50,297 nucleotides of DNA from Enterobacteriaceae bacterium. GTDB lineage: Bacteria; Pseudomonadota; Gammaproteobacteria; Enterobacterales; Enterobacteriaceae. The stretch is taken from NCBI GenBank assembly GCA_031261005.1, contig JAISKF010000029.1, positions 1 to 50,297 on the forward strand, in the 5' to 3' direction. A program made the position numbers and the translations under genes. Below, in pieces: positions 18,075 to 28,097 of the stretch (positions within the stretch are counted from its first letter, which is position 1; every line of letters starts with the position of its first letter). The notes beneath the pieces were generated by a model. The model made no database searches and was not told the origin of the DNA. It worked only from the letters and a program-made list of their open reading frames with translations.

Positions 18075-19031
18075 ATGGCTGCATATAAACCGGTTATGAA
18101 AGCGCCGGGAAAACAAGGCGATATTATTTTTAGCGCGCTAGTCAGACTGGCGGCGCTGATTACTCTTTTATTGCTGGGCGGCATTATTGTTTCCCTGATC
18201 GTCGCCTCACTGCCGAGCATGGAAAAATTTGGTATTAGTTTCCTTTGGCATAAAGAGTGGGACGCACCCGCGGAAGAGTTCGGCGCGTTAGTGCCGATTT
18301 ATGGCACGGTAGTAACATCGGTGATCGCGTTGATTATTGCCGTACCGGTGAGTTTCGGTATCGCCTTATTTCTTACCGAACTGGCACCAAGCTGGTTAAA
18401 ACGCCCGTTAGGAATAGCGATTGAATTGCTGGCAGCGATCCCCAGCATTGTTTACGGCATGTGGGGATTGTTTATCTTTGCCCCGTTATTTGCCGAATAT
18501 TTCCAGCAACCGGTAAACAGTATTGCCGCGAATATCCCGATTCTTGGTACGTTGTTTTCCGGTCCTGCTTTTGGTATCGGTATTCTGGCGGCTGGTGTGA
18601 TTCTGGCAATTATGATCATTCCTTATATTGCTGCGGTAATGCGCGATGTCTTTGAACAAACGCCCGTCCTGCTAAAAGAGTCCGCCTATGGCATCGGTTG
18701 TACTACGTGGGAAGTGATCCGCCGCATTGTTTTGCCATACACCAAAAACGGCGTTATAGGCGGCATTATGCTTGGTTTAGGGCGTGCGCTGGGTGAAACG
18801 ATGGCAGTGACTTTTATTATCGGCAACACCTACCAGCTCGACAGTTTCTCGTTGTTTATGCCAGGCAACAGTATTACTTCCGCATTAGCTAATGAATTCG
18901 CAGAGGCGGAATCCGGTTTGCACACTGCGGCGCTAATGGAATTGGGTTTAATCCTGTTTGTTATCACTTTTATTGTGCTTTCGCTATCCAAGTTGATGAT
19001 TTTAAAACTTAACCGCAATGAGGGGCGCTAA
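18075..19031 (+). CDS. pstC: Phosphate ABC transporter permease PstC
   Basis: A 318-residue inner-membrane permease with about six helices; the first is near residues 25-48. The EAA loop is seen around [20 protein letters not shown]. It pairs with PstA to form the phosphate channel. The start at 18075 gives [19 protein letters not shown], which aligns with the start of E. coli PstC; an in-frame ATG at 18042 lies inside the intercistronic hairpin and is unlikely. The stop is just before the pstA start. Confidence 0.95.
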   Translation: MAAYKPVMKAPGKQGDIIFSALVRLAALITLLLLGGIIVSLIVASLPSMEKFGISFLWHKEWDAPAEEFGALVPIYGTVVTSVIALIIAVPVSFGIALFLTELAPSWLKRPLGIAIELLAAIPSIVYGMWGLFIFAPLFAEYFQQPVNSIAANIPILGTLFSGPAFGIGILAAGVILAIMIIPYIAAVMRDVFEQTPVLLKESAYGIGCTTWEVIRRIVLPYTKNGVIGGIMLGLGRALGETMAVTFIIGNTYQLDSFSLFMPGNSITSALANEFAEAESGLHTAALMELGLILFVITFIVLSLSKLMILKLNRNEGR

Positions 19032-19032
19032 G

Positions 19033-19920
19033 ATGCCGATGATAACCAAATCCGATGCCGCCGCTTTTGATGTCAGTCGTCAGCGTATGCAGGCATGGCG
19101 GCGGCAGAAAAATCGTCTCGCGCTGCTTATCTCCATGCTGGCGATGGCATTTGGCTTGTTCTGGCTGATTTGGATCTTATTTTCCACTATCACCAAAGGT
19201 TTCGACGGCATGTCGATGGCGCTGTTTACCGAAATGACACCGCCGCCGAACACGGCAGGCGGCGGTTTAGCTAATGCGTTAGCGGGCAGCGGCTTATTGA
19301 TTTTGTGGGCAACCGTGATCGGTACGCCGTTAGGCATTATGGCGGGCATTTATCTGGCTGAATACGGACGCAAATCCGTATTGGCTTCCGTCGTGCGCTT
19401 TATTAATGACATTCTGCTTTCTGCGCCGTCTATCGTCGTTGGTCTGTTTGTCTATACCATCGTTGTGACGCAAATGGAGCACTTCTCCGGCTGGGCTGGC
19501 GTGATTGCACTGGCATTGCTGCAAGTGCCGATTGTGATCCGCACTACCGAAAATATGCTGCGCTTAGTGCCGGACAGCCTGCGTGAAGCCGCTTACGCTT
19601 TAGGCACGCCAAAGTGGAAGATTATTTTATCTCTTACCCTGAAAGCATCGGTTTCTGGCATCGTCACTGGCGTGCTGCTGGCGATTGCGCGTATTGCTGG
19701 TGAAACAGCGCCGCTGCTGTTTACTGCGCTGTCTAATCAGTTCTGGAGTCTTGATCTCAGCCACCCTATTGCTAACTTGCCGGTAACAATCTTTAAATTC
19801 GCCATGAGTCCGTTCGCCGAATGGCAACAGTTGGCGTGGGCGGGCGTATTACTGATTACTCTATGCGTATTGTTATTAAATATTCTGGCGCGTGTGATTT
19901 TCGCCAAAAAGAAAGATTAA
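19033..19920 (+). CDS. pstA: Phosphate ABC transporter permease PstA
   Basis: A 295-residue inner-membrane permease (E. coli 296). About six helices and the EAA loop [21 protein letters not shown] are visible. I start it at 19033, one base after the pstC stop, with GAGGGG at 19020-19025 as the ribosome site. An ATG at 19018 in frame would overlap pstC. It is partner of PstC in the phosphate channel. Confidence 0.94.
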   Translation: MPMITKSDAAAFDVSRQRMQAWRRQKNRLALLISMLAMAFGLFWLIWILFSTITKGFDGMSMALFTEMTPPPNTAGGGLANALAGSGLLILWATVIGTPLGIMAGIYLAEYGRKSVLASVVRFINDILLSAPSIVVGLFVYTIVVTQMEHFSGWAGVIALALLQVPIVIRTTENMLRLVPDSLREAAYALGTPKWKIILSLTLKASVSGIVTGVLLAIARIAGETAPLLFTALSNQFWSLDLSHPIANLPVTIFKFAMSPFAEWQQLAWAGVLLITLCVLLLNILARVIFAKKKD

Positions 19921-19932
19921 GAGAGACGGTTA

Positions 19933-20730
19933 ATGAATCCAATAAGTGAGCGCGTAATGATGAATAACGACACGGCAGAAAGCAAAATTCAGGTGCGCGA
20001 TCTGAACTTTTATTATGGGAAATTTCACGCGTTGAAAAATATCTCGCTGGATATTGCGAAAAATCAGGTGACGGCGTTTATCGGACCTTCTGGCTGCGGT
20101 AAATCTACGTTATTGCGAACATTCAATAAGATGTATCAGCTTTATCCTGAACAGCAAGCCAGCGGAGAGATCCTGCTCGATGGCGAAAATATCCTGCAAG
20201 ATAATCAGGATATTGCGCTATTACGCGCCAAAGTCGGCATGGTATTTCAAAAACCTACGCCGTTTCCGATGTCGATTTATGACAATATCGCTTTTGGTGT
20301 GCGCTTGTTTGAGCGCTTACCGCGCACCGAAATGGACGAACGCGTGCAGTGGGCGCTGACTAAAGCGGCACTGTGGGACGAAACTAAAGATAAACTTAAT
20401 CAGAGCGGCTATAGCTTATCCGGCGGGCAGCAGCAGCGTTTGTGTATCGCCAGAGGGATTGCTATCCGCCCTGAAGTGCTGCTGCTTGATGAGCCTTGTT
20501 CGGCGCTTGATCCGATCTCAACGGGTCGTATTGAAGAATTGATCAGTGAACTGAAATCGGAATATACCGTTGTTATCGTCACCCATAATATGCAGCAGGC
20601 AGCGCGCTGTTCAGATCACACGGCGTTTATGTATCTGGGCGAACTGATTGAATATGCTAATACTGATGCGATGTTTACCGCACCGCAAAAGAAACAAACA
20701 GAAGATTACATTACGGGTCGCTACGGCTGA
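19933..20730 (+). CDS. pstB: Phosphate ABC transporter ATP-binding protein
   Basis: An ABC ATPase of up to 265 residues with Walker [10 protein letters not shown], signature [14 protein letters not shown] and Walker [13 protein letters not shown]. It energises PstCA and takes part in signalling through PhoU to PhoR. Starting at 19933, GAGAGA lies 6 bases upstream. An internal ATG at 19957, with GTGAG upstream, would give 257 residues, the E. coli length, and is an equally possible start. Confidence 0.95.
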   Translation: MNPISERVMMNNDTAESKIQVRDLNFYYGKFHALKNISLDIAKNQVTAFIGPSGCGKSTLLRTFNKMYQLYPEQQASGEILLDGENILQDNQDIALLRAKVGMVFQKPTPFPMSIYDNIAFGVRLFERLPRTEMDERVQWALTKAALWDETKDKLNQSGYSLSGGQQQRLCIARGIAIRPEVLLLDEPCSALDPISTGRIEELISELKSEYTVVIVTHNMQQAARCSDHTAFMYLGELIEYANTDAMFTAPQKKQTEDYITGRYG

Positions 20731-20745
20731 TAACGGGGAATTTAG

Positions 20746-21459
20746 ATGGAAAACCTTAATTTAAACAAACATATTTCCGGTCAGTTTAATGCCGAGCTGG
20801 AACATATCCGCACCCAAGTGATGGTGATGGGCGGATTGGTTGAACAGCAGCTTACTGATGCCATCAACGCCATGCACCAGGGCGATGAAGCGCTGGCGCA
20901 CCAAGTGATTGAAGACGATCGCAAAGTAAACAATATGGAAGTGGCGATTGATGAAGATTGTGTGCGTATCATCGCCAAACGTCAGCCAACTGCCAGCGAT
21001 CTACGCTTAGTTATGGCGATCACCAAAACGGTTTCCGAACTGGAACGTATCGGTGATGTGGCGGATAAAATTTGCCGCACGGCGCTGGAAAAATTCTCCC
21101 ATCAACATAAACCCTTGCTGGTGAATCTGGAATCGCTAGGGCATCACACCATACAAATGCTGCATGATGTGCTTGATGCTTTTGCGCGCATGGATATTGA
21201 TGAAGCCATTCGTATTTATCGTGAAGATAAGAAAGTCGATCAAGAATACGAGGGTATTATCCGCCAGCTAATGACTTATATGATGGAAGATCCGCGCTCG
21301 ATTCCCAGCGTATTAATCGCCCTCAACTGCGCGCGCTCCATCGAACGAGTCGGCGATCGCTGCCAAAATATCTGCGAATTTATTTTTTATTTTGTCAAAG
21401 GGCAAGATTTTCGCCATCGCAGTGGTGATGAAATAGAAAGTTTGTTGTCTAAAAAATAG
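20746..21459 (+). CDS. phoU: Phosphate signalling regulator PhoU
   Basis: A 237-residue all-helical protein with two PhoU repeats, each with the metal-binding type of E/D-rich motif ([16 protein letters not shown] and [17 protein letters not shown]). It links PstSCAB to the PhoR/PhoB two-component system and prevents Pho activation when phosphate is plentiful. It is the last gene of the pst operon, 15 bp after pstB. Its length is close to E. coli PhoU (241). Confidence 0.95.
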   Translation: MENLNLNKHISGQFNAELEHIRTQVMVMGGLVEQQLTDAINAMHQGDEALAHQVIEDDRKVNNMEVAIDEDCVRIIAKRQPTASDLRLVMAITKTVSELERIGDVADKICRTALEKFSHQHKPLLVNLESLGHHTIQMLHDVLDAFARMDIDEAIRIYREDKKVDQEYEGIIRQLMTYMMEDPRSIPSVLIALNCARSIERVGDRCQNICEFIFYFVKGQDFRHRSGDEIESLLSKK

Positions 21460-21559
21460 CCTGTCATGATTAAATCGCTATTCCCTATCTATGGGAATAA
21501 AACATATATATCAAAAAGAAATATATAAATCTGTTTTTATTATTTTACTTTCATATAGC

Positions 21560-21579
21560 GCTGGTTTTAACTAACCAGC
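21560..21579 (+). other. Inverted repeat upstream of the amino acid binding protein gene
   Basis: GCTGGTT and AACCAGC separated by 6 bases, about 40 bases before the start of the next gene. It is either an operator for an unknown regulator or a leader hairpin. The sequence alone does not decide. Confidence 0.35.
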
Positions 21580-21619
21580 AATAAAACACCAATTAATCAC
21601 AGAATTAAGGATGTCAACG

Positions 21620-22471
21620 ATGAAACTAACATTAAAACAGAGCGTACTTTCACTGGCTTTATTGGCTGGTATTTCCGGTATGGCAACCGTTGCTCACGCC
21701 GATCAGCTTGATGATATTAAAAAAGCGGGTGTGGTGAATATTGCGGTATTCGATAGCAATCCGCCATTTGGATATGTTGATCCGCAAACGAAAAAAATTG
21801 TTGGTTATGACGTAGACATTGCTAACGCTATCGGTAAAGCGTTAGGTGTTAAAGTTGAACTGACTGCCACCAATCCGGCTAACCGTATTCCTCTTCTGAC
21901 CTCAAAGAAAATCGATCTGATTGCAGCTAACTTCACCATCACACCGCAGCGTGCGAAAGAAGTGGATTTCAGCATTCCTTACTTTGTCACCGGACAGAAA
22001 TTTATCGCCCGTAAAGGCGTGTTAAAACAACCAGATGACATTGCAAAACTGCGTATCGGCGCGGATAAAGGCACGGTGCAGGAAATTACGCTGCGTGACA
22101 ATTATCCAACGGCAAAAGTCATTTCTTATGATGATACGCCAGTAGCATTCACCGCATTGCGTAACGGCAACGTGCAAGCCATTACTCAAGATGATGCGAA
22201 ATTAGTCGGTTTACTGGCGAATCTGCCTGATGCCGTCAAAGCAGATTTTGAAATCTCACCATTTAGCATTACCAAAGAATATCAAGGTGTTGGTGTTACC
22301 AAAGGTGAAACTCGTCTGGTCGAAGCCGTGAATGATGTATTGCTGAATCTGGAAAAAGACGGCGAAGCAGTACAAATTTACGATCGCTGGTTTGGACCTG
22401 AAACCAAATCTGCTCAACCGCGCGGTGATTTTAAGTTTGGTGCGGTAGAACCAGATCCCTCTAAAGGCTAA
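21620..22471 (+). CDS. Polar amino acid ABC transporter substrate-binding protein
   Basis: A 283-residue periplasmic protein of the family 3 solute-binding type (GlnH/GltI/HisJ-like). The signal peptide ends AHA|D at about residue 27. VGYDVDIANAIGKALGV and the segment DLIAANFTITPQRAKEVDFSIPYF carry the typical amino-acid-binding residues. I start at the second ATG (21620), because AAGGA at 21607-21611 directly abuts the first ATG at 21611. Two permease genes follow after a terminator and a repeat. The substrate (glutamate/glutamine/aspartate class) cannot be fixed. Confidence 0.88.
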   Translation: MKLTLKQSVLSLALLAGISGMATVAHADQLDDIKKAGVVNIAVFDSNPPFGYVDPQTKKIVGYDVDIANAIGKALGVKVELTATNPANRIPLLTSKKIDLIAANFTITPQRAKEVDFSIPYFVTGQKFIARKGVLKQPDDIAKLRIGADKGTVQEITLRDNYPTAKVISYDDTPVAFTALRNGNVQAITQDDAKLVGLLANLPDAVKADFEISPFSITKEYQGVGVTKGETRLVEAVNDVLLNLEKDGEAVQIYDRWFGPETKSAQPRGDFKFGAVEPDPSKG

Positions 22472-22507
22472 TGTTTTTGCTCCGATAGCCACAAAAAATT
22501 AGGTAAA

Positions 22508-22538
22508 AAATCAGGGCATATTTAATATGCCCTGATTT
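22508..22538 (+). terminator. Hairpin terminator after the binding-protein gene
   Basis: A 13-bp perfect stem AAATCAGGGCATA/TATGCCCTGATTT with a 5-base loop. The T run after it is short, so termination may be partial, which would favour high expression of the binding protein over the permeases. Confidence 0.75.
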
Positions 22539-22751
22539 ATACCCGTCATACTTCAAGCTGCATCTTGTTCTTATTAATAAACAGTTGGCTGCATTCACTC
22601 ACCCGAATCACTTAGTTTACTAAGCTCATCGGGATTAATGAGAGACATCGTGTCTCTCACCAGAGGTAGCCTGCGGCTGTTCAAATTCGTTCCAGACGAA
22701 TATTTGTCGCTCACTTGCCGCCTCAATGCAACTTGAATTATTTTGGGTATA
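22538..22751. repeat. Full-length 214-bp palindromic intergenic element (MITE-like)
   Basis: The ends are inverted repeats: TATACCCGTCATACTTCAAG on the left and, inverted, AACTTGAATTATTTTGGGTA then TA on the right. Inside are smaller palindromes (GAGACATCGTGTCTC) and no open frame of interest. A shorter deleted copy is at 6768-6835. It separates a binding-protein gene from its permease genes in the 346-bp gap 22472-22817. Confidence 0.8.
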
Positions 22752-22817
22752 GTTTGTATGACGGTAACATCTCCACTCAAATAGAAACAAAAAATAGAAA
22801 CAAAAGATCGAGAAAAC

Positions 22818-23558
22818 ATGATCGAAAAAACATTAACGGAGTATTTATTAGAGCCGCGCTATCTCGGCTGGCTGTGGGACGGATTCCTGCTTACGCTGGG
22901 ATTATCCGCCGTATCCATCATCGCTGCCACGCTGCTGGGCATGGTGATCGCCGGTGCGCGTGACAGCAAACTGGCGATTTTACGTTTACCGGTAATTGCT
23001 TACTGCTCACTATTTCGTAATACACCGCTGCTGGTGCAGTTATTTTTCTGGTATTTCGGTGTCGGCAAATTACTGCCGGAGGGCGTAATCCCCTGGCTGA
23101 ATATGCCGCACGAAGTGACGTTATTTAATATCACGCTTGCATGGCCCTCTTTTGAATTTATCGCGGCGATTTTTGGGCTGACGGTTTATTTCTCGGCGTT
23201 TATAGCTGAAGAGATCCGCTCCGGTATTCGCGGGGTGAAAACAGGGCAAAAATATGCGGCGCTGGCGTTAGGTCTTAGCGGCTGGCAAGCCATGCGCTAT
23301 GTGGTGTTACCGCAGGCGTTAAAAATTGCATTCCCTCCGCTGCTCGGTCAGTACATGAATATCGTGAAAAGTACCTCTTTGGCGATGGCGATCGGTGTAG
23401 CGGAACTCTCTTATGCTTCGCGTCAGGTGGAAACCGAAACCCTGCGTGCATTTCAGGCATTCGGCGTGGCAACGGTGTTGTACATCGTCACCATTGCGGT
23501 AATGGAAGCATGGGGAATCTGGTATGAGCATCGTTTGTTAGCAAGGGAGCGCCGTTAA
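22818..23558 (+). CDS. Amino acid ABC transporter permease (first)
   Basis: A 246-residue inner-membrane protein of the HisM/GltJ family with about five helices. The EAA loop is AALALGLSGWQAMRYVVLPQA. It ends 1 base before the second permease gene, so both are co-translated. A tandem copy of AAATAGAAACAAA lies just upstream (22779-22804). The partner binding protein is most likely the gene at 21620. No ATPase gene is nearby. Confidence 0.9.
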   Translation: MIEKTLTEYLLEPRYLGWLWDGFLLTLGLSAVSIIAATLLGMVIAGARDSKLAILRLPVIAYCSLFRNTPLLVQLFFWYFGVGKLLPEGVIPWLNMPHEVTLFNITLAWPSFEFIAAIFGLTVYFSAFIAEEIRSGIRGVKTGQKYAALALGLSGWQAMRYVVLPQALKIAFPPLLGQYMNIVKSTSLAMAIGVAELSYASRQVETETLRAFQAFGVATVLYIVTIAVMEAWGIWYEHRLLARERR

Positions 23559-23559
23559 T

Positions 23560-24300
23560 ATGGACTTCACCGTTATTTACGACAATCTCGATTACATGCT
23601 GTGGGGGGCTTATCCTGACGGTCCTATTGGCGGCGCGGCGCTTACGCTGATTATCAGCCTGATCGCCGGTGTTATCTCCGCCATTCTCGGTGTGATCCTC
23701 GGTGTTGCGCTGGCGATGTTTCGCGGCTGGATTGGCGGTATTATCGCTGCCGTTCTCGGCTTTTTCCGCGCTATTCCCGTCATTATGCTGATTTTCTGGG
23801 CATACTTTATGTTGCCGATGCTGTTTGGCGTTGATATTCCGGCGATCACTTCGGTGATTTGTGCGCTGGCGATGATTTCCTCCGCTTATCTGGCGCACGG
23901 CGTGAAAGCTGGCATTATCGCTATAGGTCTCGGTCAATGGCAGGCAGGATTATCGCTGGGATTCAATCGCTGGCAAGTGCTGGGTTATATCGTCTTACCG
24001 CAAGCATTACGTATGATGGTGCCATCGTTTATTAATCAATGGATTTCCCTGATTAAAGATACTTCCCTCGCCTATATCGTCGGTGTCGGCGAGCTAACGT
24101 TTCTGGCAACTCAAGTAAATAACCGCAGCATGGTTTATCCAACGGAAGTGTTCCTGTTTATCGCGCTGGTCTATTTTATCCTCTGCTTATCGCTCGATGT
24201 CGTAGCGAACTGGGTCAGCAAGCGTTATTCGTCTATTGAACCGAAATCCAAAAGACGGCTGTTTGGCTGGTTGATGAAATCACCGATTAATGTGAATTAA
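23560..24300 (+). CDS. Amino acid ABC transporter permease (second)
   Basis: A 246-residue permease of the same family with EAA loop SLGFNRWQVLGYIVLPQALR. GGGAGCG lies about 8 bases before the start, inside the end of the preceding gene. The first and second permeases presumably form a heterodimer, as with GltJ/GltK. It is the last gene of the unit; a palindromic repeat follows, and the ATP-binding subunit must be encoded elsewhere or shared. Confidence 0.9.
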   Translation: MDFTVIYDNLDYMLWGAYPDGPIGGAALTLIISLIAGVISAILGVILGVALAMFRGWIGGIIAAVLGFFRAIPVIMLIFWAYFMLPMLFGVDIPAITSVICALAMISSAYLAHGVKAGIIAIGLGQWQAGLSLGFNRWQVLGYIVLPQALRMMVPSFINQWISLIKDTSLAYIVGVGELTFLATQVNNRSMVYPTEVFLFIALVYFILCLSLDVVANWVSKRYSSIEPKSKRRLFGWLMKSPINVN

Positions 24301-24332
24301 TATATTTAAATTCAAGTAATTATATGATTTTT

Positions 24333-24398
24333 GTAGGGGCGGCAATCTGCCGCCCGTGAACCCATCGCGCTGTTAATGCGGGCGGCAAATTTCCGCCC
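24333..24398 (+). repeat. Palindromic repeat (GGCGGCAATCTGCCGCC family)
   Basis: GTAGGGGCGGCAATCTGCCG continuing CCCGTGAA, then a second palindrome GGGCGGCAAATTTCCGCCC. The first 28 bases are identical to 11100-11127. It lies between two convergent genes. Confidence 0.82.
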
Positions 24399-24424
24399 AA
24401 CGGTAAAAATAATTTTTATTTCAA

Positions 24425-25096
24425 TTAGTTATTCTGATAAATATCCCAACCGCGTGCGCGCCATAAATCAGGTAGTTCTGACATCTGATAGAACGGCGTG
24501 ATCAACGGGTGATCGATAGGTTTGCTATGGGGATCAGCGCAGTAGTAAAACACCGGAATCCCTGCCGCAATACCGGCATGAGCGCCGGAAACGGAATCCT
24601 CCACCAAAATACAGTTATTCAGCGGAATCGACAGATTATCACTGGCAAACTGCAACAGCGCCGGATCAGGCTTCCAGCGTTGAATATCGAACGCGCTATA
24701 CAGACGATCACCAAAGAAATCGAGCAGCTTAGTTAAGCCCAGCGAATGCTGCATTTTGCTGACTGGTCCATTAGAAACTACCGCCATCGTCACCGAAATT
24801 CCCTCAAGTAACGGCAAAATACCCTCAATGGGTTCTAAGCGCAGATCAAACAACCGCGCCAGTTCTTGCCGATACTCTTTTTCCAGTTTGTCATCAGGCT
24901 GATTAAGACCAAATTCTACTCTTATTTCAGCAAAAACTTTATATAAATTAGTGCCTTTATAACGTCGAATACACTCGTCGGTAGAGAGGGAAATCCCGTA
25001 ACTGTTAAACACGTTGGAAAAAGATTCACAACATAAAATTTCACTATCAACCAGCGTGCCATCGCAATCAAACAGCACACATTCAATGGATTGCAT
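24425..25096 (-). CDS. yieH: HAD-family phosphatase, YieH orthologue (6-phosphogluconate phosphatase)
   Basis: A 223-residue HAD hydrolase with the nucleophile motif FDCDGTLVD (D10, D12), motif II VVSNGP and motif III/IV ILVEDSVSGAHAGIAAG. Segments such as DIQRWKPDPALL and LPDLWRARGWDI match E. coli YieH closely, an enzyme reported to act on 6-phosphogluconate. In E. coli yieH also lies near pst-phoU, which supports orthology. AGAGGA lies about 8 bases upstream of the start. Confidence 0.87.
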   Translation of the reverse strand: MQSIECVLFDCDGTLVDSEILCCESFSNVFNSYGISLSTDECIRRYKGTNLYKVFAEIRVEFGLNQPDDKLEKEYRQELARLFDLRLEPIEGILPLLEGISVTMAVVSNGPVSKMQHSLGLTKLLDFFGDRLYSAFDIQRWKPDPALLQFASDNLSIPLNNCILVEDSVSGAHAGIAAGIPVFYYCADPHSKPIDHPLITPFYQMSELPDLWRARGWDIYQNN

Positions 25097-25184
25097 TCGT
25101 TATTCCTCTGTTTTTCTAATAAGTGAATGGGATTATACCTGTCATTTTTTAAGTTGCAGGGATCACGTTGTTGCAGTCAAATTG

Positions 25185-25787
25185 CTATAACCAAATAAAC
25201 ACCACACACCCTGCCGTTAATATTCCCATTGAGACATTAAAAATTGCCCATGAAACGCGGTTTCTTAACAAACGGCTGATGGCAGAGCCGAAACCCATCC
25301 AGATGATTCCGGCAACCAGATTTACCGCAAACATAGCGATGCTGATGGCGATGATTGAGGCACTGTACCAGCTTCCCGCCAGACTGTAGCTGGCAACTGA
25401 GCCGATGCTCATGAGCCATGCCTTAGGATTAAGCGCTTGTAATAGCAGCCCTTGATATAGGCGAACGGGTTTAGTCGTGCCTTTGTCAGTTTCCAGCTTT
25501 TCGTAGCGCGAAGTGGTGATTTTCCATGCCAGCCAGACGAGATACACGCTGCCAAAGATTTTTAGTGTGGTATGTAATGAGGGATAAGCGGTGATCAATG
25601 TGCCAACGCCTGCTGCCATCAACAAAAGTAGCAACTGCATACCGATCATAATGCCGATCAGCAGCGGCATCGCGCGTGCAAAGCCGAAGTTGGCGGTAGA
25701 TGAAGTCAGTAGCATGTTATTCGGTCCCGGCGTGATGGCGGCGATCCATAAAAACATCAACATTGAAAAAAACCAGCTTAATTCCAT
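25185..25787 (-). CDS. LysE/RhtB family amino acid exporter
   Basis: A 200-residue membrane protein with about six helices and the family motif AAITPGPNNMLL near the N-terminus. Relatives export lysine, threonine, homoserine or other amino acids; the substrate is not known. I start at 25787 because AGAGG lies 10 bases upstream; an ATG at 25796 is only 1 base from that site. It is divergent from yheT. Confidence 0.87.
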   Translation of the reverse strand: MELSWFFSMLMFLWIAAITPGPNNMLLTSSTANFGFARAMPLLIGIMIGMQLLLLLMAAGVGTLITAYPSLHTTLKIFGSVYLVWLAWKITTSRYEKLETDKGTTKPVRLYQGLLLQALNPKAWLMSIGSVASYSLAGSWYSASIIAISIAMFAVNLVAGIIWMGFGSAISRLLRNRVSWAIFNVSMGILTAGCVVFIWL

Positions 25788-25860
25788 TCTGCACATGCCT
25801 CTGTTTTGCGTAACGCTTCAAATTTTGTTGTGTTTATAGTCATCGCATTCAACCTAACAG

Positions 25861-25876
25861 TGTGATATTGATCGCA
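25861..25876. promoter_or_regulatory. Candidate CRP-binding site
   Basis: TGTGATATTGATCGCA has the CRP pattern TGTGA-6-TCACA with one mismatch and continues CA on the right. It lies in the 137-bp divergent gap, 49 bases before yheT and 74 bases before the exporter gene. Confidence 0.45.
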
Positions 25877-25924
25877 CAAGTCTTCTCATCATTTAATCGT
25901 CATCTAAGTGCAATTTAATTCATT

Positions 25925-26905
25925 ATGGATACACAATTTCAGCCGATGCGCGGTGCAGCGAATCCGCATTTACAAACGCTTCTGCCCCGCGTAATTCGCC
26001 GGAAAGTCAAACAGCAACCCGTTTGGCAGCGATTGGAGTTACCTGATGGTGATTTTATCGATCTGGCATGGAGTGAAGCGCCGGAGAATGCGCGTAATAA
26101 GCCGCGTCTGGTGTTGTTTCATGGCTTAGAGGGCAGCTTTTATAGTCCTTATGCTCACGGGTTGCTGGATTCTTGCCGTCAGCATCATTGGCTCGGTGTG
26201 GTGATGCACTTTCGCGGTTGCAGCGGTGAGCCGAATCGCCGCCTGCGCGCGTATCATTCAGGGGAAACTAACGATGCACGTTTTTTCCTGAATTGGCTGA
26301 CGGAGAATTTTGGGCAAGTGCCAACGGTTGCTGTAGGTTATTCATTAGGCGGCAATATGTTGGGCTGTTATCTGGCAGAAGAGGGAGAGAATACCGCGTT
26401 GCAAGCGGCGGTGATTGTCTCAGCGCCGTTTATGCTGGACTCCTGCTCGCGCCGTCTGGAACAAGGTATTTCACGGATTTATCATCGTTATCTGCTCAAT
26501 GAATTGAAGCAAAGTACGCAGCGGAAACTAGAGCGTTATCCTGACATTATGCCGTTTACTGACTTTTCCCTGAAAAATATCCGCTCGATTCGGGAGTTTG
26601 ATAACCAGTTAACCGCGCCGCTGCATGGTTTTCGTGATGCCGAAGAGTATTACCGTCTGTGCAGCGCTTTGCCTATGCTGCCGAAAATCCGCATTCCGCT
26701 GCTGATTATTCATGCCAAAGACGATCCGTTTATGTCGGCGGACGTTATTCCTGATCTCAATAAATTACCGAAAAATATTGAATATCAGATCACTGAACAC
26801 GGCGGGCATGTGGGATTTGTCAGCGGCACCTGGCAAAAACCGCAACTGTGGCTGGAACAGCGCATTCCTGCCTGGTTTGCCCCTTATTTGGTTAACAACA
26901 ACTAA
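25925..26905 (+). CDS. yheT: YheT family alpha/beta hydrolase
   Basis: A 326-residue alpha/beta hydrolase, similar to E. coli YheT. The nucleophile elbow is VGYSLGGN with S140; the acid AKDDPFM and the histidine HGGHVGF complete the triad. NPHLQTLLPR near the N-terminus is typical. The natural substrate is unknown (the family is annotated as carboxylesterase/monoacylglycerol lipase-like). It heads the conserved block yheT-yheU-prkB next to crp. Confidence 0.93.
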   Translation: MDTQFQPMRGAANPHLQTLLPRVIRRKVKQQPVWQRLELPDGDFIDLAWSEAPENARNKPRLVLFHGLEGSFYSPYAHGLLDSCRQHHWLGVVMHFRGCSGEPNRRLRAYHSGETNDARFFLNWLTENFGQVPTVAVGYSLGGNMLGCYLAEEGENTALQAAVIVSAPFMLDSCSRRLEQGISRIYHRYLLNELKQSTQRKLERYPDIMPFTDFSLKNIRSIREFDNQLTAPLHGFRDAEEYYRLCSALPMLPKIRIPLLIIHAKDDPFMSADVIPDLNKLPKNIEYQITEHGGHVGFVSGTWQKPQLWLEQRIPAWFAPYLVNNN

Positions 26906-26938
26906 TAAATTAGAAAAAAATCACTTGGAGAGAAGTGC

Positions 26939-27196
26939 ATGATAATTCCCTATCAAGAACTTGCCCCTGAAACGCTGGACAGCATCATTGAGTCATTTGT
27001 GCTGCGCGAAGGTACTGACTACGGCGAGCAGGAAAAAACATTGCAACAGAAAGTTGATGATATAAAACGTCAGCTAAAAAGCGGTAAATTGGTATTGATC
27101 TGGTCTGAACTGCATGAAACTATCAATATTATGCTAAAAGAGCAGTTTAGTGATGATATGGATAATATAGCGGAGCAGCCGTTTCCTGATTATTAG
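26939..27196 (+). CDS. yheU: YheU family protein
   Basis: An 85-residue protein whose first 64 residues match E. coli YheU (72 aa), including [14 protein letters not shown] and [15 protein letters not shown]. The C-terminal tail is longer and different. GGAGAG lies 6 bases before the start. No function has been established. Position between yheT and prkB is conserved. Confidence 0.9.
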   Translation: MIIPYQELAPETLDSIIESFVLREGTDYGEQEKTLQQKVDDIKRQLKSGKLVLIWSELHETINIMLKEQFSDDMDNIAEQPFPDY

Positions 27197-27227
27197 CGGC
27201 AATCATCGAAAAATAAGGAATCAGCGA

Positions 27228-28097
27228 ATGTCGGCAAAACACCCGATTATTGCAGTAACTGGCTCCAGCGGAGCCGGTACAACCACCACGAGTCAGGCTT
27301 TCCGCAAAATTTTTCAGCAGTTGCAACTGAATGCTGCGCGTATCGATGGCGATGCTTATCATCGTTATACCCGCCCTGAAATGGATTCTGCGATCCGCAA
27401 AGCCAGAGAACATGGTCGCCACATCAGCTATTTTGGTCCCGAAGCCAATGATTTCGCGCTGTTAGAACGCAGTTTTATCGAATACGGTAAAACCGGTATC
27501 GGGCAGACGCGAAAATATCTGCATACCTATGATGAAGCCGTGCCTTATCACCAAATTCCGGGTACGTTTACGCCGTGGCAGCCGTTGCCGGAAGATAATG
27601 ATCTGCTATTTTATGAGGGATTACACGGCGGTATCGTGACGAGTAAGCAGAATGTTGCTCAACATGTTGATTTGCTGGTGGGTGTCGTGCCGATTGTGAA
27701 TCTGGAGTGGATACAAAAACTTATCCGCGATACTGGTGAGCGTGAACATTCACGCGAAGCCGTGCTTGATTCGGTGGTGCGTTCGATGGACGACTATATC
27801 CATTACATTACGCCGCAGTTTTCCCGTACTCATATCAACTTTCAGCGTGTGCCGACTGTCGATACCTCCGATCCGTTTTCTGCGAAGAGTATTCCAACTC
27901 TTGATGAAAGTTTAGTGGTGATCCACTTTCGCGGTTTGACCGGTATCGATTTCCCTTATTTATTAGCTATGCTTCATGGCTCTTATATGTCCCAAATCAA
28001 TACGTTGGTGATTCCGGGCGGTAAACTTGGTCTGGCGATGGAACTAATCATCACACCGCTGATCCAACAATTATTAGAAGGCAAAACATTGGTATAA
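27228..28097 (+). CDS. prkB: Phosphoribulokinase-like protein PrkB
   Basis: A 289-residue P-loop kinase, the same length as E. coli PrkB. The ATP-binding loop is GSSGAGTTTTS at about residues 12-22, and EGLHGG and LIRDTGEREHSREAV are conserved. It belongs to the phosphoribulokinase/uridine kinase family, but this organism has no visible Calvin cycle context and the true substrate is unknown. AAGGA lies about 10 bases upstream. Confidence 0.93.
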   Translation: MSAKHPIIAVTGSSGAGTTTTSQAFRKIFQQLQLNAARIDGDAYHRYTRPEMDSAIRKAREHGRHISYFGPEANDFALLERSFIEYGKTGIGQTRKYLHTYDEAVPYHQIPGTFTPWQPLPEDNDLLFYEGLHGGIVTSKQNVAQHVDLLVGVVPIVNLEWIQKLIRDTGEREHSREAVLDSVVRSMDDYIHYITPQFSRTHINFQRVPTVDTSDPFSAKSIPTLDESLVVIHFRGLTGIDFPYLLAMLHGSYMSQINTLVIPGGKLGLAMELIITPLIQQLLEGKTLV

